Shown piece after piece: positions 22,280 to 37,200 of a stretch of 64,000 bases of DNA. Under the pieces are notes generated by a model. It searched no databases. It was given only the letters and a program-made list of their open reading frames with translations, and had not been told where the DNA came from. The DNA is from Elmis aenea (taxonomy: Eukaryota; Arthropoda; Insecta; Coleoptera; Elmidae), in the NCBI GenBank assembly GCA_947652605.1, contig OX393581.1, positions 28,886,788 through 28,950,787 on the forward strand, given 5' to 3'. Both the position numbers and the translations under genes were made by a program. Each line of letters opens with the position of its first letter. Within the stretch, counting starts at the first letter, position 1.

Positions 22280-25200
22280 CTGTAAAAAATATGCAATTGT
22301 TATTACAGGGTTACTTTAAAATAATTATTCTTGTGCGAAAAAAGGGTGGTCCAAAAAAGTGTATTGTTTAATTTTGTTTGTATCTTCTTTATTTACCATA
22401 TGATCAATTATTTCTATTTGGTTTAAAAAACGTTAGTTTACTGTTTGGAACATTAAAATATTTATGTGACTATATAATGTCAGAAAATCTTGTTTTTCAA
22501 AATTCGTTCAATAGTTCCAAAAACAAATACAAAATAATGAAGGCTTACATGGCCATACAATCTAATGATTTGGATTATTGGCTAGAAATTTTAATATTTT
22601 AAATAACAGCCCAATGTTTTCCCTAAAGTTTAAACCAAATATTGTTCATGTCAAATATGAGTAAAACACAAATTTTTGAAGTTTTTTTAATTTTAATAAT
22701 AGAACTTTTTTTGAGCATGTCCCAAAATAATTTTTAAGGGAGATACAACCCATCAATGAGTGTAGGACTAAAATGAAGTCACTTCCAAAAGTTTGTTGTT
22801 ATAATTTTCAAATGCTCTGTATTGTTTTTCACTTACCCAGAAGGTCCGATATCATCAGCATAACAAGATGAATCTCCAGGTTTGCATTCTTCGCAAACAT
22901 CACCATTTTCTAAACATACTGCCACACTTAGGGAAACAACTCGTCCATTTCTTGTAGCCATAATTTTGTGCCATTGTCCAGTTGCTAAATTATTTGATTT
23001 GCCCCCAACAGTAACTGATGTAATTGCAGTTCTAGCACCACCAAAGGAAAAAACTGCTTTCCCATTGACCAGTTCTACAGCAACAAAATCACTTCTTCCT
23101 CCGGTTTGTAACCCATAATTATATACCAACAGTGAATCTGGTTTTGTAGTGGCAAATATGAAAGAAATATCATTCGTTGCAGCGTCCAATGATGGAAAAG
23201 TCATATAGGAAAGTTCTTGGAATCCAAAAGTAGATTTTTCACAATGACGTCCATATCTACCATCAGTACAACTGCATTTGTAACCGGGTTTTAGGCTAAC
23301 ACAGTGTCCTCCATGTAAGCACGGGTTCGGTCTACAAGAATCTACTAGGGCTTCACATTGGTTACCACGATAACCAGGACGACATAAACAGAAGAAGGAA
23401 CCATCTGGGCTTTCCCGACATGAACCACCATTCTGACATGGGTTTTCTGAACACGCATCTCCTCTTTCCAGTTCACAATAACGACCGTCTTTAGTAGGAG
23501 GACATATGCAATGGAAGTTAAAACCTTGCCTGCGACACTGCCCGTGAGCTTTGCAAGGATTGGGTACACAGGGATCTTGCCTCTTATCACAATTTTGTCC
23601 TGTGAAACCATCAACGCACTGGCAAATGTAATCATGTGTAATCAACGGTGATGTAAATATTAGACTGGGACTGTCAGTTATTTTTGTATTTTTCTTTACT
23701 GTAATTTCTTCTGTACAAATCCCACCATTTTCACATGTATTTATACCACAAGGTGAATACCCAACTTTAATTTCTGCAGTTTGAAACAAGTTTATCATAG
23801 CTTCCTTTTTCTTTAATAGTTTTTCAATCGCATATGACTTGGTCTTATAAGCCAAGGAATTCTTTACAGCAAGTGTTAATTCCAATGCATCTTCATTTTC
23901 ATACAAGCTGTACAACATTAAATTTTCTCCCACATTTAAACTTCCTTTGAGCAGTTCCAGCAAACCACGATAATTATTAGTCAAAAATTGTTGGGCTGTT
24001 AAATTTTCTATTCTTAATGTTATTGAATTCTCAACAGTGGCATTGGTGAAAGATAAAAATTCGACTGTTACCGAAGAAACCACATCTGAGTGTTTTCCAT
24101 CATTACCAGAAATTGATAGAGAATATCCTTGGCCAGGAGTTATTTGAGATGCATGTAGATTACATTGGGATGGCATGGAGAGCACACCGGAATGGGTGGG
24201 TCCTTGTAAAATTTTACATCTGTACTCACCGGTTATGTCAGGATCGTTGGGATGGACATTGGCAATTTTGCCTATCGGGAAAATATTATCAAAAGCATGG
24301 ACGAGGATGTGTACTGATCTAGGGCTAGAAGGGCTGTCGTTCTGGTCTAGGACATTGATTTTAACATTATGTTGTGATTTCATTCTTGGACTGCCACTGT
24401 CTTCGACTTCTATGATTATGTTTAAAACGGGTGTTATTTCTCTGTCGATACTTCTTGTGCTTACTACGACACCCGTGTGTTTATCAATTTTTATGAAATC
24501 CCTGTGTTTTCCACCAATTAATCTGTATATAAAGGGTGCTCCATTAGGAGGTAAATCTGGATCTTTTGCGGACAGTGTCATAATGCTAGTATTTGGTGGT
24601 TCATTTTCAGAAATGTACCCAACGACTTGTGGTGGATCAAATATTGGTCCGTTATCATTTATATCTGTTACATGAATTTTCACTGTTGTTGTACCAGTTT
24701 GTGGTGGTAATCCTGTATCAATACCTCCGATGATTAAAGTGTAGAGTGGGACACTTTCGCGATCTAAAGGTTTGGATGTCTCTATATCCCCAGTTTGTGG
24801 ATCAATTTTAAATGATTGTTCTACATTTCCACCAATAATTGAGTAACTGAATTGGTTATTTTGTGGCCTAACGTCTTTATCAACTGCTTTTACATTTATA
24901 ACTTTAGTTCCTGTCGAAACACCTTCAGATATTTGGGCTTCATAAAGATTTTGCAAAAATTCTGGAGGGTCATTTCCATCTTGCACTGATACAATGACCT
25001 GAGCCTCGTCAGTATCATTACCTCTAATTCCTCCTGAATTCTTAGCCATCACTGTTAAAACTACTCTGCTTTGGGTTTCTCTGTCTAAATTTCTGGATAC
25101 ACTTATTATGCCAGTTTCTGGATTAATGTTAAAACCACGATCATTACTGGAACCTACAAATAGATAATAGACTTTTCCATCTTCACCTGAATCTTGATCT

Positions 25201-28200
25201 GTCGCTTGAATCATGCCGATACTGGTACCAATTTCAGTGGACTCAGAAACTTCAAAATGAAATACAGGTTGAATGAAGCGTGGATAATATTCATTTACTC
25301 CAGTAATATGTACTAGAACTTCAGTGGTTCCATACATGGTAGAATCAGGATTGGCTGCGATGATATTTAAGTTGTATAAGTTATTTTCTTCATAGTCAAA
25401 GCTTATTTTTGCTGTTATTACACCACTTTTCGTTTCAATGACAAAGAAGTCTTTTCCAGTACCACCAGCAATGGAATATTGTATTATGGCATTTTTGGGT
25501 GAATCAATGTCGGTCGCTATTAATTGGCAAACGAAACTATTTGGTGCTAAATTTTCATCTACGTAGGCTTCGTACATGGTTTGGTTAAAGGTTGGAGAAT
25601 TGTCATTGATATCCGTTAATGTGATTGTTAACATTGCAGTGGTTTTATGTGGTTTAAAGCCTAGATCTTGCGCTGTAATATTGAGTCGATATTCTTGAAC
25701 TGTATCATAATCCAAAGGTTGTAATATCATCACTGCACCTGATATAGGATCAACTGCAAATTCTTTTCTTTCATTTCCTGCTGAAATTTCATACCGAACC
25801 ATGCCATTTGGACCTTGATCACCATCCGATGCGCTCACAGTAAGTATGGTTGAGCTGAGTGGTTCATTTTCTGGCACTATTACTTGATAACTAAGAGCAG
25901 TGAATACTGGGCTGTATTTATTTTCACCAGAAACAACCAGAGTGACTGTTACTTCATCTTGTTGTGGAGGAACACCTTTATCTGTTGCACGTATCCGTAG
26001 ATCATAAATCCTTCCTACATTGTTTACTTTTTTAATAAGACTTATCCAACCATTCGTTTTGTCAACTTTGAAAAATTCTGTGCCATTACCGGCGATTGCT
26101 GCGTATTCAATTTCAGCATTGACTCCAAAGTCCAACTCATCTCTAGCAAATACTTTGATTAAATTTTGGCCAATTGCTGCATCTTCTGGTACCGGGGAAA
26201 GATATTCCTGTTGTTCAAATTTGGGTGCATTGTTATTGGCATCAACAACATTAATTACAACGAGACATTCGGAAGACATTGGTGGTTTTCCATTGTCAGT
26301 TGCCAAAACTGTAAGGGAATACATATTTTCTGGAGATGATTCCAATTGTGTGTACTTATATCTCAGACTTCGTTTACTAAATAGTTCACCAGAAGCTGGA
26401 TCAACAGTAAAAAGGTCAGATGGTTGTTGAAGAGAGTAACTGATAACTGAATTTGGTCCTTGTTTATCTCTGTCAGTGGCTGTAACTTGTCCTACAAACA
26501 CAACATCTCTTTGGAGTTCAGGGAAGTTGAAACTGTAATAAGAGTGTTCGAATTCAGGTGCATTATCGTTTTGATCTTGAATGGTTATTGTTAAAGGGGT
26601 TTCAGCTCTCCAGGCACCATCTACGGCGGCTACTTTTAACAAATATTCATCTTGATGTTCTCTGTCTAAAGCTCCCACTACAGTAACATTGCCACTTATT
26701 GGGTCAATTTTAAATTTGCCACCAGGATTTTCTGTAAAACTGTACGTCGCATTTGCGTTTTCGTCCACATCTTGGTCAGAACTTGTAACTTGTATAACAA
26801 ACGATCCAATTTCAGCATTTTCAGTGACGTTTACACTAAACAATCTCGTAAAACGTGGCGGATTGTCGTTTTTATCCAACACTGTGACTAAGACTGTGGC
26901 GGAACCTGTAAGCTGAGGTGTCCCTTGATCTACAGCTTCTACAGTTAGTTCGTAATTTTGCATTGTTTCTCTGTCTAATCTTGTATTAGTGTAAATTTCA
27001 CCACTTTCAGAATCCATTTCAAAGGAACCTTCAAAGTCATCTACTAATCTGTAGCTGATTTGACCATTCTCTCTAGAATCTGAATCAGTAGCGGAAACTT
27101 TCACAACTAACTGTGGTGGTGTTTCTTCTTCCAAAACAGATGCGTTGTATAAGGCATTGTTCATTATTGGCGGATTATCGTTTGCGTCTGTTACGTTAAT
27201 AACAAGTTGTAAGACACTAGTCAATGGGGGATTGTCAGAATCTTTAGCTTCTATCCAAATTTCGTAACGGGGTGCAGTTTCGTAGTCCAATCCACGCCCT
27301 GTTACTTGAATGTCTCCAGTAATTTTGTCTATTTTAAGAGCGTCTCCAATATTTCCACCTGCTATTGCATATTTAACGTTACCGATTGATCCCTTTTTAG
27401 GAGAAGTGGCTTTAAATTTTGTGATAAGTTTTCCCTCTTCAACGTTTTCAGCCAATATGAAATGTGTTTTTATTGGAGTGGTGAATGTGGGAAACAGATG
27501 GGATGGTTTTAGAAAGACTTTAAGTTCAGCGCTGGCTTTGCGTAGCACACGCCCGCCGTCTTTTGCTTCAATTTCCATGTTGAAAACATTAATCGCTGAC
27601 TTGAACAAATCGTTATTTGCTTTGATAACACCTGTTTCAGGATTTATGCTAAAGTTTTGTGCGTGTTGTCCTACTAAGGAATAGATGATTTTACTGTTAA
27701 TTCCCACATCATTGTCAAGCGCTTTGGCACCAAAGACAAACTGTCCTGCTTTAGTTTTGTCGGAGACGTATACTTCGTATTTGGTTGAAGAAAATGTGGG
27801 AGAATTATCATTTTCGTCAAGAACGGATATCGTTAAGTTTACTGCGGTTGCACGGGGCTCTGTTGGTGAATAATCTTGCGCCATCAGTGTTAAAAAATAA
27901 ATGTCAGTTTCTTCTCGATCTAGCGATGCAGTTGTGGTAATAACGCCAGTATCTGGATTAACTTTAAATCTATCAACTTTATCACCAAGAAGACTGTATC
28001 GAATTTTAGCATTAAGTCCAGCGTCTTTATCTGTAGCTAATGGCGTTAAGACCCAGGAACCAATTGGACTATTTTCTGTTATGGTAGCTTGATAAATTTG
28101 ACGTTTGAACTCTGGACTGTGGTCGTTAACATCTTGGACGATTATTTTTACTGTTCCAGTGCCAGTCAGTGGTGGTGAACCTGAAATAATAGACATACAC

Positions 28201-31200
28201 GTATTAACTAAAAAATCAATGTATAAAAATGAAAAAGTCGAAATAATTCAGGAATAAATTACTTTATACCACTAAAAATTCTATTCACACACGTGGTGTG
28301 TACAATACTGAGAAAGTCGATAAGAAGAATGCATAAAAATAATCGGTAGTACCGAGTGATCTTTAATATTCCCGACTTGTCTGCTGAACGCAAAATCCCA
28401 CGGCCTTCAGTAGGTATTCTTGAATGATAATGATCTAAGTTGGAATGGGCAATACATATATCAAGTGTTAATTTTGTAAAACACTTGTTTTCTCATTTAT
28501 GAACAATTGGGTACTATATAACATCGATATAAAGTGAACTACCACACAAATAAGTGATTATCGGGAGAGGAGATTGTAATAAATTCTGACCATCCAAGGA
28601 AATTCAATCGATAAAACGCAAGAACGGTTTCAATGAAATAGGCATCTGTTAACAACAGCGAAACAAACTAACAGCGATACCGTTTGTTCGTGTCAACATC
28701 TATAACAAGTAGGAAATAGGAGGCAACGTATATGGCGTAACTTTGCCCCATCGCGAATTTTTTAAAGTCGTGATTTAAAATTGGCTGTCAAACGCAGAGT
28801 CGATATTTAAGGTTCGTCGTCTGATTTCCTGTTAAAATCTCTCTTTGCAGGCACATTTTAATTTTAAATACCTGTCACTGGAGAGGTATATTTTGAAAGT
28901 GATTAGATGAAGTGATAATAGAAGTTGGACAGTAGCAACGTTAGCATTCGTTTTGTTTCGAAAGGCATCAACGTCAAGTATAAATGCAGTTTAATTCCCG
29001 GTTTGAATTAAGACGGATGGTGGCCAATGGGCGGGGCTTTAAGATGATCACTTGAACCTGTCCACTGACGCCATGTTCCCTGCTGGATGAACGATTGAGC
29101 GCCTAATTCCAGAGACGGATTCAGCAATGCTTTTGTATGATTCTACGAAATCGTATAATCGGTTGTACAAGACTATGCAATTAGTGTCAGGCAATCAGAG
29201 AATGCAAACAACAAGAAAAATTTTACTGATCACCAAAAATGATACCAAAGTTATTTGTGTTGTTTAATATTAACACCTACACAGACAGCCGTCCGTATAA
29301 AGCTAACTCGGACCACATTTAATATATTAATGTTTTTACAAAGATGATCTATTGTGTTTCTCAACATGATAAGTGAAATGTGTAATTCATATAAAAATAA
29401 CGCACACTTAAAAAACCATTTGAATACATTTTTAATACGAAAAACGTTAAAAATGTTTTTTTTTACTGCAAGTATTAACACTTCAAATAATATTACCATT
29501 GTTTTTACAAAAAGTGCAAGAAATTTTTTTTTGATCGACTATACAATATACAATACATAATAGCACCACGTATAATCGAAAGATATATTTATTTACAAAA
29601 GTCACACTATTTCGCGTTTAGTTTTTTTTGGTGAATCTACAAAACAAAACAAACGTTGCTTCTCTCAAACAAAAGATTACCTAAACGACTTCTGATGTAG
29701 AACTGTTTTCACTAATAATTGTTCTGATTTTGATGGCATAGTATTTGGAATCAAAGAAATAAGTACTTTTCAGTTTTTTTTTTCTAAAGCTAGTAAGCCC
29801 TGGGGTTTTCCCGAAACATCAAGAGATCATTATACGCTCTCCGTACGTATACATATTCTGTTTCATTAACCCGACCTTCTATACAGTTTCTGAAATGTTA
29901 ATGGCGACCAAGTTATATTATGGTGTCTGCATATTGTATAAAATTTATTAAATATTTCTTTTATGCACCGAATAATTTTACATTAACTTTATCAATATAA
30001 ATATGTCTTGGTTGAATAAGAAATAATATACTTTTTATTTAAGTAGCTCGGGAGAGTTTGCAATAAAAGCCAACAGCAGAATAACGAATATAAACAAGCA
30101 GAACAGTAAAATAATATAACGTTTCAAAGATCTTGTGATATAATATCGCAATTTGTCACTATTGCACGCGGTAGGGGTCTGCATTAATACCAGGAAGCGA
30201 GGCATAGCCGACTAGATCTGGAGTTAAATCAGAGACCTCAATCAGCAATATCTATAAACTAAGAACATTGCATTTAATGGAGACAAGACAGGTCGTGCTT
30301 TGTACGTATTGTTATAATTCCCCGCAGCCATTGAAGAATTGAACTTAGGTCAAGTGCTTTGAACAAAAGTTTATTCATTTTTATTCTTTCTTGATGGAAT
30401 AGTTTCAGTTCAGTTCATGGGAAACGAGATAATTATAGGCTAAAATCAAAACAATGTGTCAGGTTTCCGACTATATAAAGGCTAAAAATTGTTACTTCCG
30501 GATATCTTAAATCGAATTAATGTATAAAATTTACATTTTATCCTAAGATTTTCGAGTATGTAGTGTTATACATTATCAGTTGTTGCATCGGTTGCGATCG
30601 TAACAAAAGATTTCGACTAAGCAAATAATTAAAACAAAACACATTAAATCCCTTGTTTTGGACACGAATAATTTACTTTTATATTAATTAGTGAAAATAT
30701 AATACCATTTTTAACTGCCACATAATACTTTTAATTAAGTGTAAATCCGCACGAAACAATAGATACAGTTCCGTTATTCTTATAAAAAAAGACGATACAT
30801 TTGTGATGTACACATTTCGTCCATTTGAGTGAGACATTTACATTTTTAATGTAAAATATTGTAATAAAGTGAAAAAAAAGGCAGTAATCACTAATCAAAA
30901 AGTCTTATTGCTATGATACTTTATTGTATAAGGTTATACAGAATTTTACCGAAAATTGCACTGAACGCCACGTTTTGTCGTTATGACAGCGGATAAAAAG
31001 GTACCTAACTAAATATCCACTTGCATTTTTGCATGTAACTTTTGTTACCATGCATATGACTAATGTGATACTAACCAAAAGATTTTGACGTTTTCTTAGT
31101 TATTATTTGAAGGTTATAGTTTATTCGTGCAATCGTATCGAATTACAATCGAGCTTTGTTTTTATCCTGGACAAACTTGCTTTTACTAAACTCAAGTTTG

Positions 31201-34200
31201 GTTGCTATTAGGCAACTCTTGACTCGACAACTGTCAAAGATAAAACGAGTCCGTAGGGCGAGTCGTTTTATCAGACAGTTTTGTCTCGTCGAGTTTCCTA
31301 GCAACCAAACTTTCGTAGCAACGCAAAACGCAAGTTTATCCGGATAAAAACAAAGCTCTCGTGTAATTACCTCCGAAAATTTGCTTCACCTGTCAAATTT
31401 GCGTTTTCAACCAATCACTAATCTTAAATTTTCTAGAGACTACCAATAGGAGCATTATTACACGGTAATAATTTGACATTCCCCTGTCAGATGTTGATTC
31501 TCCTGTCAAATTTGCGTTTTCGACCAGTAACAAACTCAGATTTCCTAGGAACGACCAATAAACATAATCATACACTGATAATATCCTTTTCGCAATTAAT
31601 GGGTAGTTCACAGGGTGACATTTAAAGTCGCGACTTTAAATGTCACCGTGTGAACTACCCAAATTAAAAGTCGCGACTTCAAAATAAAAATGGCCGCTCT
31701 TGTAATTACAGCATCGAGTGTTGTAGAGCAACTAATTATTTTGAAGTTGCTATTTGTTGATAGTGCTCTAAAATCGTTGGAATATCTATTGGGGACATGA
31801 TAAATTGGAAATCTTTGACAAACAAATGTATATTATTTGTCTGTTGTATCAAAATATAAAAATATGGTAGGCTTATGTCAAATGCCGAACTGTCAATATC
31901 GCTGTCGCGACTTTTAAAGTCGCGACATTAGGCGTTCACACAGTGACATCAAAAGTCGCGACTTTAAATGTCACCGTGCGAACTACCTTAACAAATTTTC
32001 AGGCGTTTATTGGTCGATTCTAAGAAATCTGAGTTTGTGATTGGTCGAAAATATAAATTTGGAGAGGGAATTAAATATTTTGGTCTTGATAATTTTTTGA
32101 CGAATTTCGGTGACCAGTAGCGTTACTTTAATATCTGACAGTACTTGTAAGATTTGACATAACATACATTTTATTTGACAGGTAGGTTAGGTGGAGGAAA
32201 TTTTCTGACAAAATATAACTCGTGCATTGCAAATAATCTATAATTTTTAACAAATCTTCACTCATGCAAGTTGAATCAGAAAAAATCACTCGTGCACTTC
32301 GTGGACTAGTGTTTTTTCAGCTCAACTTGCATTCAGGCATATTTACCAAAACTTATCAATAATTTTCAATGCACTTGTTAAATTACTACTGATAATTCCA
32401 CTACTGTCATTAATGTCAATGCAAATGCATACGATTTATCACGTTTGCTATCGGATAAATAGGAACCTTACTATTTGCAATCGGATAAATTTTTATTTAC
32501 CTTCACCATAGCAACGCAATGGCATTTTGGAAAATAAGACTTATATTTTCTCTCTTATCTATGGACTTATATGATATAAGAGGTTAAGTTTTTTACAAAT
32601 GGTTTAGTTTAAACGTCACACTTCAGTCGTGAAATTATGCTACAAATACCATTCGCGGTTAAAATTTTGCCAAGCCAAATTTTTATTTGGAACACTCGTT
32701 ATTGCTTTTCAATTTATTCTCGCGCTCGTTGATTTGTCATTGAAGTTTTTTATCTGACTCGCCAAATATTTTTGAAAAATACTTTTTTTAAACACATTTA
32801 ACACTTTAAAACACAAGCAGACCCTTAAAATTAAGGGTTTCAAAAAGATTACTAGTAACGCGGAACATCAACTGGAGATGGTGCCAAATGAAGAGAAATT
32901 TAGATGTGTATAACAACTGGTCTGTATCTAGATACAAATAGTCAAAATATATTTTTTCTTCATAAAGCTTTGTTGACGTGAAAAATGGAGAGAGGTACCA
33001 AACAGATTGCCAATATACCTGCCTTAAAGAAAATAATAAAAACGCATTTTTCAAGAAAAATAAGGGAATACAAATTTTAGATTACAGTTTAATGTTTCGT
33101 GTCCTAATTAACAGTAAAGCAATACGAAAACAAATCTCAGGTTTTTATAACAATATTTTTGACTTGATTTTAAAGATAGATTTTGTGGACATCTGTAACT
33201 TTGTATCGCAATATTACGAGTTACACTTCAAGTCATAACCTTTGTGGCAGTTTAGAATATTTACATTTAAGTATAAAATGTAGAACTGGTATTCATGCAT
33301 TACAAAGAAATTTTTATTTTTCCGTCAGTCGGTGTTGACATTTAAACTAAACCAAATATTACATCAACAATTTTTAAAGGTTGCGTTTCTTGGTAAGATC
33401 TTGTAAAAGTAGATAAGTTTGATTTAATAATTAGAGTAAATAAAGGACTAGAGTCATGGTTAGAAGATTTGGTATAATAAAGAATTGTTGGTAAGCCGCA
33501 ACCGCCTACATCTCCTGTAATCAGCTCTTTTATGATATCTAGCTGGCTAAGAACTGATCAGAACAAACGAAGTATAAATCATCGGGCCTAACGAACCATC
33601 AGCCGTCACCGCGTTATTTGTTTGAGATGAGCGGGCGAAAATATGATTGTTCGTAACTGTTTATTGTTAATAACCTTATCATGATATTTAACAGTATTTT
33701 ATTTGATCAAATCGAACAAGAATAAGGTTATCTAACGTGGTTCTAGTAATACGCGGTTGTACGACTAATTAAATGCCACGAAGCTTGTACACAGAATGTA
33801 CCGGTATATCTTATACAGTACGTATTATAGAGGACGTGAAAATTGTTATGATTTTATAAAGGTCTTTATTAAGACGAGAGGTATAACAAAAGTTAAATAA
33901 CTTTAATAGCTAGATGCTTTATCTGTACCGTTAGCTATAAGATTATTATGAATAAGAAAACATTTTAAACATCCATTTTTGTAATTTTTCTTCAATCCCG
34001 TTAAAACGCAAAACTTTTAAACAGATGAAGGTTACAGTTAATTATTAACGTTGTAGTGCTAGTTTTTGTCAAAGAAGATATAATGACCAGTATATTATAT
34101 TTTGTCCATGGACAAATTTTTTAAAGCGAGTGGTAGTAGTGATAAAAGGAAAAGCCACAAGGAAGAGAAAAACAAAGAATATCCAGAACGTACAAACTAG

Positions 34201-37200
34201 TAATCAGATCACCAGATCAAGCAAAAACCAAAGGTTCAACGGAAGAAAAACAAATGGAGAAATTAGTAAAAGTAATTAACCAATTGGTGGAAGAAGTTAA
34301 GAAGATAAGGGAAGAACAAAAAGCATTTAGGGAGGAATTTATTGCAACAAAAAAAGAAAACGAAGAGCTTAGAAAAAAGATGCTCAGCTTAAAAAACAGA
34401 TAGAAGAAACAGAAAAAAAATAATGTAGTATAAGAGCAGATTAAAAGGTCAAAACGTTTACATAGACAATGACCTAACAGTAAAAGAAAGAGAAATACAA
34501 AGAAAAATCAGAGAAGAGGCAAAAAAAAGGGCAAAAAAGTCAGAGTAGCTTATCAAAAAGTAATCGTAGATAATAACATCTGGCTTTGGAGTAAAGAGAA
34601 AGAGGAGCTACAGCAAAAAACAGACCCAAAAAACTAAGGACGGAAAACAAGTTACGGAAAAATGGCACGACCACTACACGAAAACGGACATGAATAATGG
34701 GTACCTAGTTCACACGGTGACATTTAAAGTCGCGAATTTAAAAGTCGCGACTTTTGATGTCGCGACTTTAAATGTCACCGTGTGAACTACCTATAAGGAC
34801 AAACTGATAGCAATCAAAGCACGAGATATTGATAAAAATAGAGATAAGAAAAACAAAATAAGAATAGAAACTTGGAATACCAGAAGCATAAAAGGAAAGG
34901 AAGAAGAAGCGATAATGGAAAAAAGTCAGCACAACACAACTCAACAGTCCTACACCTAACAGTAGAAGGACTCATGATTAAATTATTATTATTATTTTTT
35001 TTTAATATCCTTATTAATTTGAAATCTGTATGCTATTTATACAATAATTGATGATTAAATAAATAGATAAATATTATATTTTCAGGGCCGTTTCGGTTTA
35101 GTCATATGTGTCTTGGGCCACATTTATTTTAGAACCCGTATGTTTTGCTGTGTATATAAACTTAGATTTTAAGTTAGGTACTATCAAAAATAATATACGA
35201 AGACGTTTCAACTAAAAACGATATTTGCATTATTAAAGTGTTTAGAAAGCACAATATAGCTTTCTTTAATTTAATTGCCTCGCAATTAAGCATTTTTTGC
35301 AGTATATAAAGTATCTACTACTTGAAATTCATAGTAATCAATTGATTTAAGTCAGGAGAATACGGACAATGTCCAATTATTTCGATATAACGTAAGTCTA
35401 TTTTTATGTCTTAACAAAACTAATTTGAAACCCGATTATTTTCTCCTATACTATGTTGTTGATAATATTTCTTTAGTATTGTATTCAGTGTTGAAGTGCT
35501 TTACGACTTAAGTTTTCCTGTTACTGGAATGGCGAATCTACATAACACATTCAAGTCCGTCTTTGAACTTCTAACGAATCTTTTAACGACAGGAAACACT
35601 TTCAAAGTCATACACATTAATGAGCCTCTTGTATATTTCGTAATTTAAAACACATAATGTATTTAACATATGAAAGATTTTCAGTGGAGATATTGTCAAG
35701 AATATCGAGACAACAGTTAGTAAAAAAACATACGAAATAAATACATGTAAATAAAATGCATGTAATTTTGTTTATTTTTAGATTTTTTGTATATTCACGT
35801 TTGATTTGATGTACCAATTCCTACCCCACACTGTGATTATTTTTGTATGGCAATCAGTTCTCTTACAATTCGAGAACTGCTGAAGATTTTGAATAAAATT
35901 TAGTTAGTGTGAATATGGGTTTCCGCAGAAAACAGAAGTACAGTTTTAATTTACTATTGAAACCACAACTGCCGACTCCGCTTATAGGCGGAGAGCGCCC
36001 GAAAATGTTACGTTAGCTAGGAACCGACAGTAAAGTGTTAATGGGTGGTTATAACGTTATAAGGGTGCGCTATGCCATACCGTAAATCACGTTAATGAAG
36101 TTGCGGGGACAAAAGCTAGGACTTTAAATATAGATACGCAGTGTACAGATGATATCGCACGCTCAAATTCTTTGTGTTGTCAAAATCTAGTTTTATGGTA
36201 TTTTTCTATTTTCATGCATGTCGATACAGTTATATTAAGGCGAAATTATTGTTCTATTAAATCCGATACTGGTTTAAATTTCGGATTAATGGGTACATCT
36301 TAAACACATAAATTATTTATATACATCATAATTATCATAAAATTATGTGAACGATGCGCAGAGATTGTATAAATTATTTTTATTTATAGCGAGAAGTGGT
36401 CGTAGATTAAAAGCAACGGTACTTTATTGTAAGATGTGTGTTGTGTGCTCATGGTACAGAATACGTTTCCTAATGTGTGTATCTTATTTCAGCTAATATG
36501 AAGGTTAGGAACTGTAATATTCAACGTCACGGCATGGAATCCAAAGCCTCGAGCATCCTCTCGCAGATAACTAGGTTTACGCTGAGCCTTTGGAATTCAT
36601 TGTTGGGTCAAGATAGGTCAGACGCCCTCTACGAGGAAATCAGTTAATGCAAATATGGCAACTAAGGTTAAAAAGCTTGTTAACCAATAAAACATAAGTA
36701 ATACATGCGTTACATGCATACATAATTCCATCATGTAAAAATCGAGGTTTTAAATAGCCGCACAACCGATTTTTAAAACAACGAACGTCTTTTGAGTTTG
36801 CAGGACAACAACGGGCACTTTTTTTTATTAAATAACGTCAACTTTGACCCGCATTTATCGCCACACAATAAAGAAAATATTGACAAAGTGCAGCATCACC
36901 CCCGATAATTCCGATAACAAGCGTTCGATGCAACGGACCAGAAACAGTTGAACAGCGATCACAGTCTGCTTTGTCTCTGCTTGTTACAAACGGTAATGTA
37001 GATGCTAATCGAATACCGTGAGAACCGAATTTCGTGACAATTCATGTTAGCTAAGTTGACGGTCTATAGTGGACGCATATTTCCTTGGCCATGCCCTGCA
37101 CCACTAAAATGTGGAGAATATGTATGGCATTTGATTCCTCATTAGTAAAAGAAACACAACACGTGAATACCTAGATTGATCCAAAACCACATTTCCCTAT

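Noticed and set aside
22378..22602. 74-codon plus-strand frame in a fat intron
   Set aside because: AT-rich, opposite strand to fat, no recognisable motif; explained by chance.
24113..28092. Many plus-strand frames across the giant fat exon
   Set aside because: They are antisense shadows of the cadherin-coding strand.
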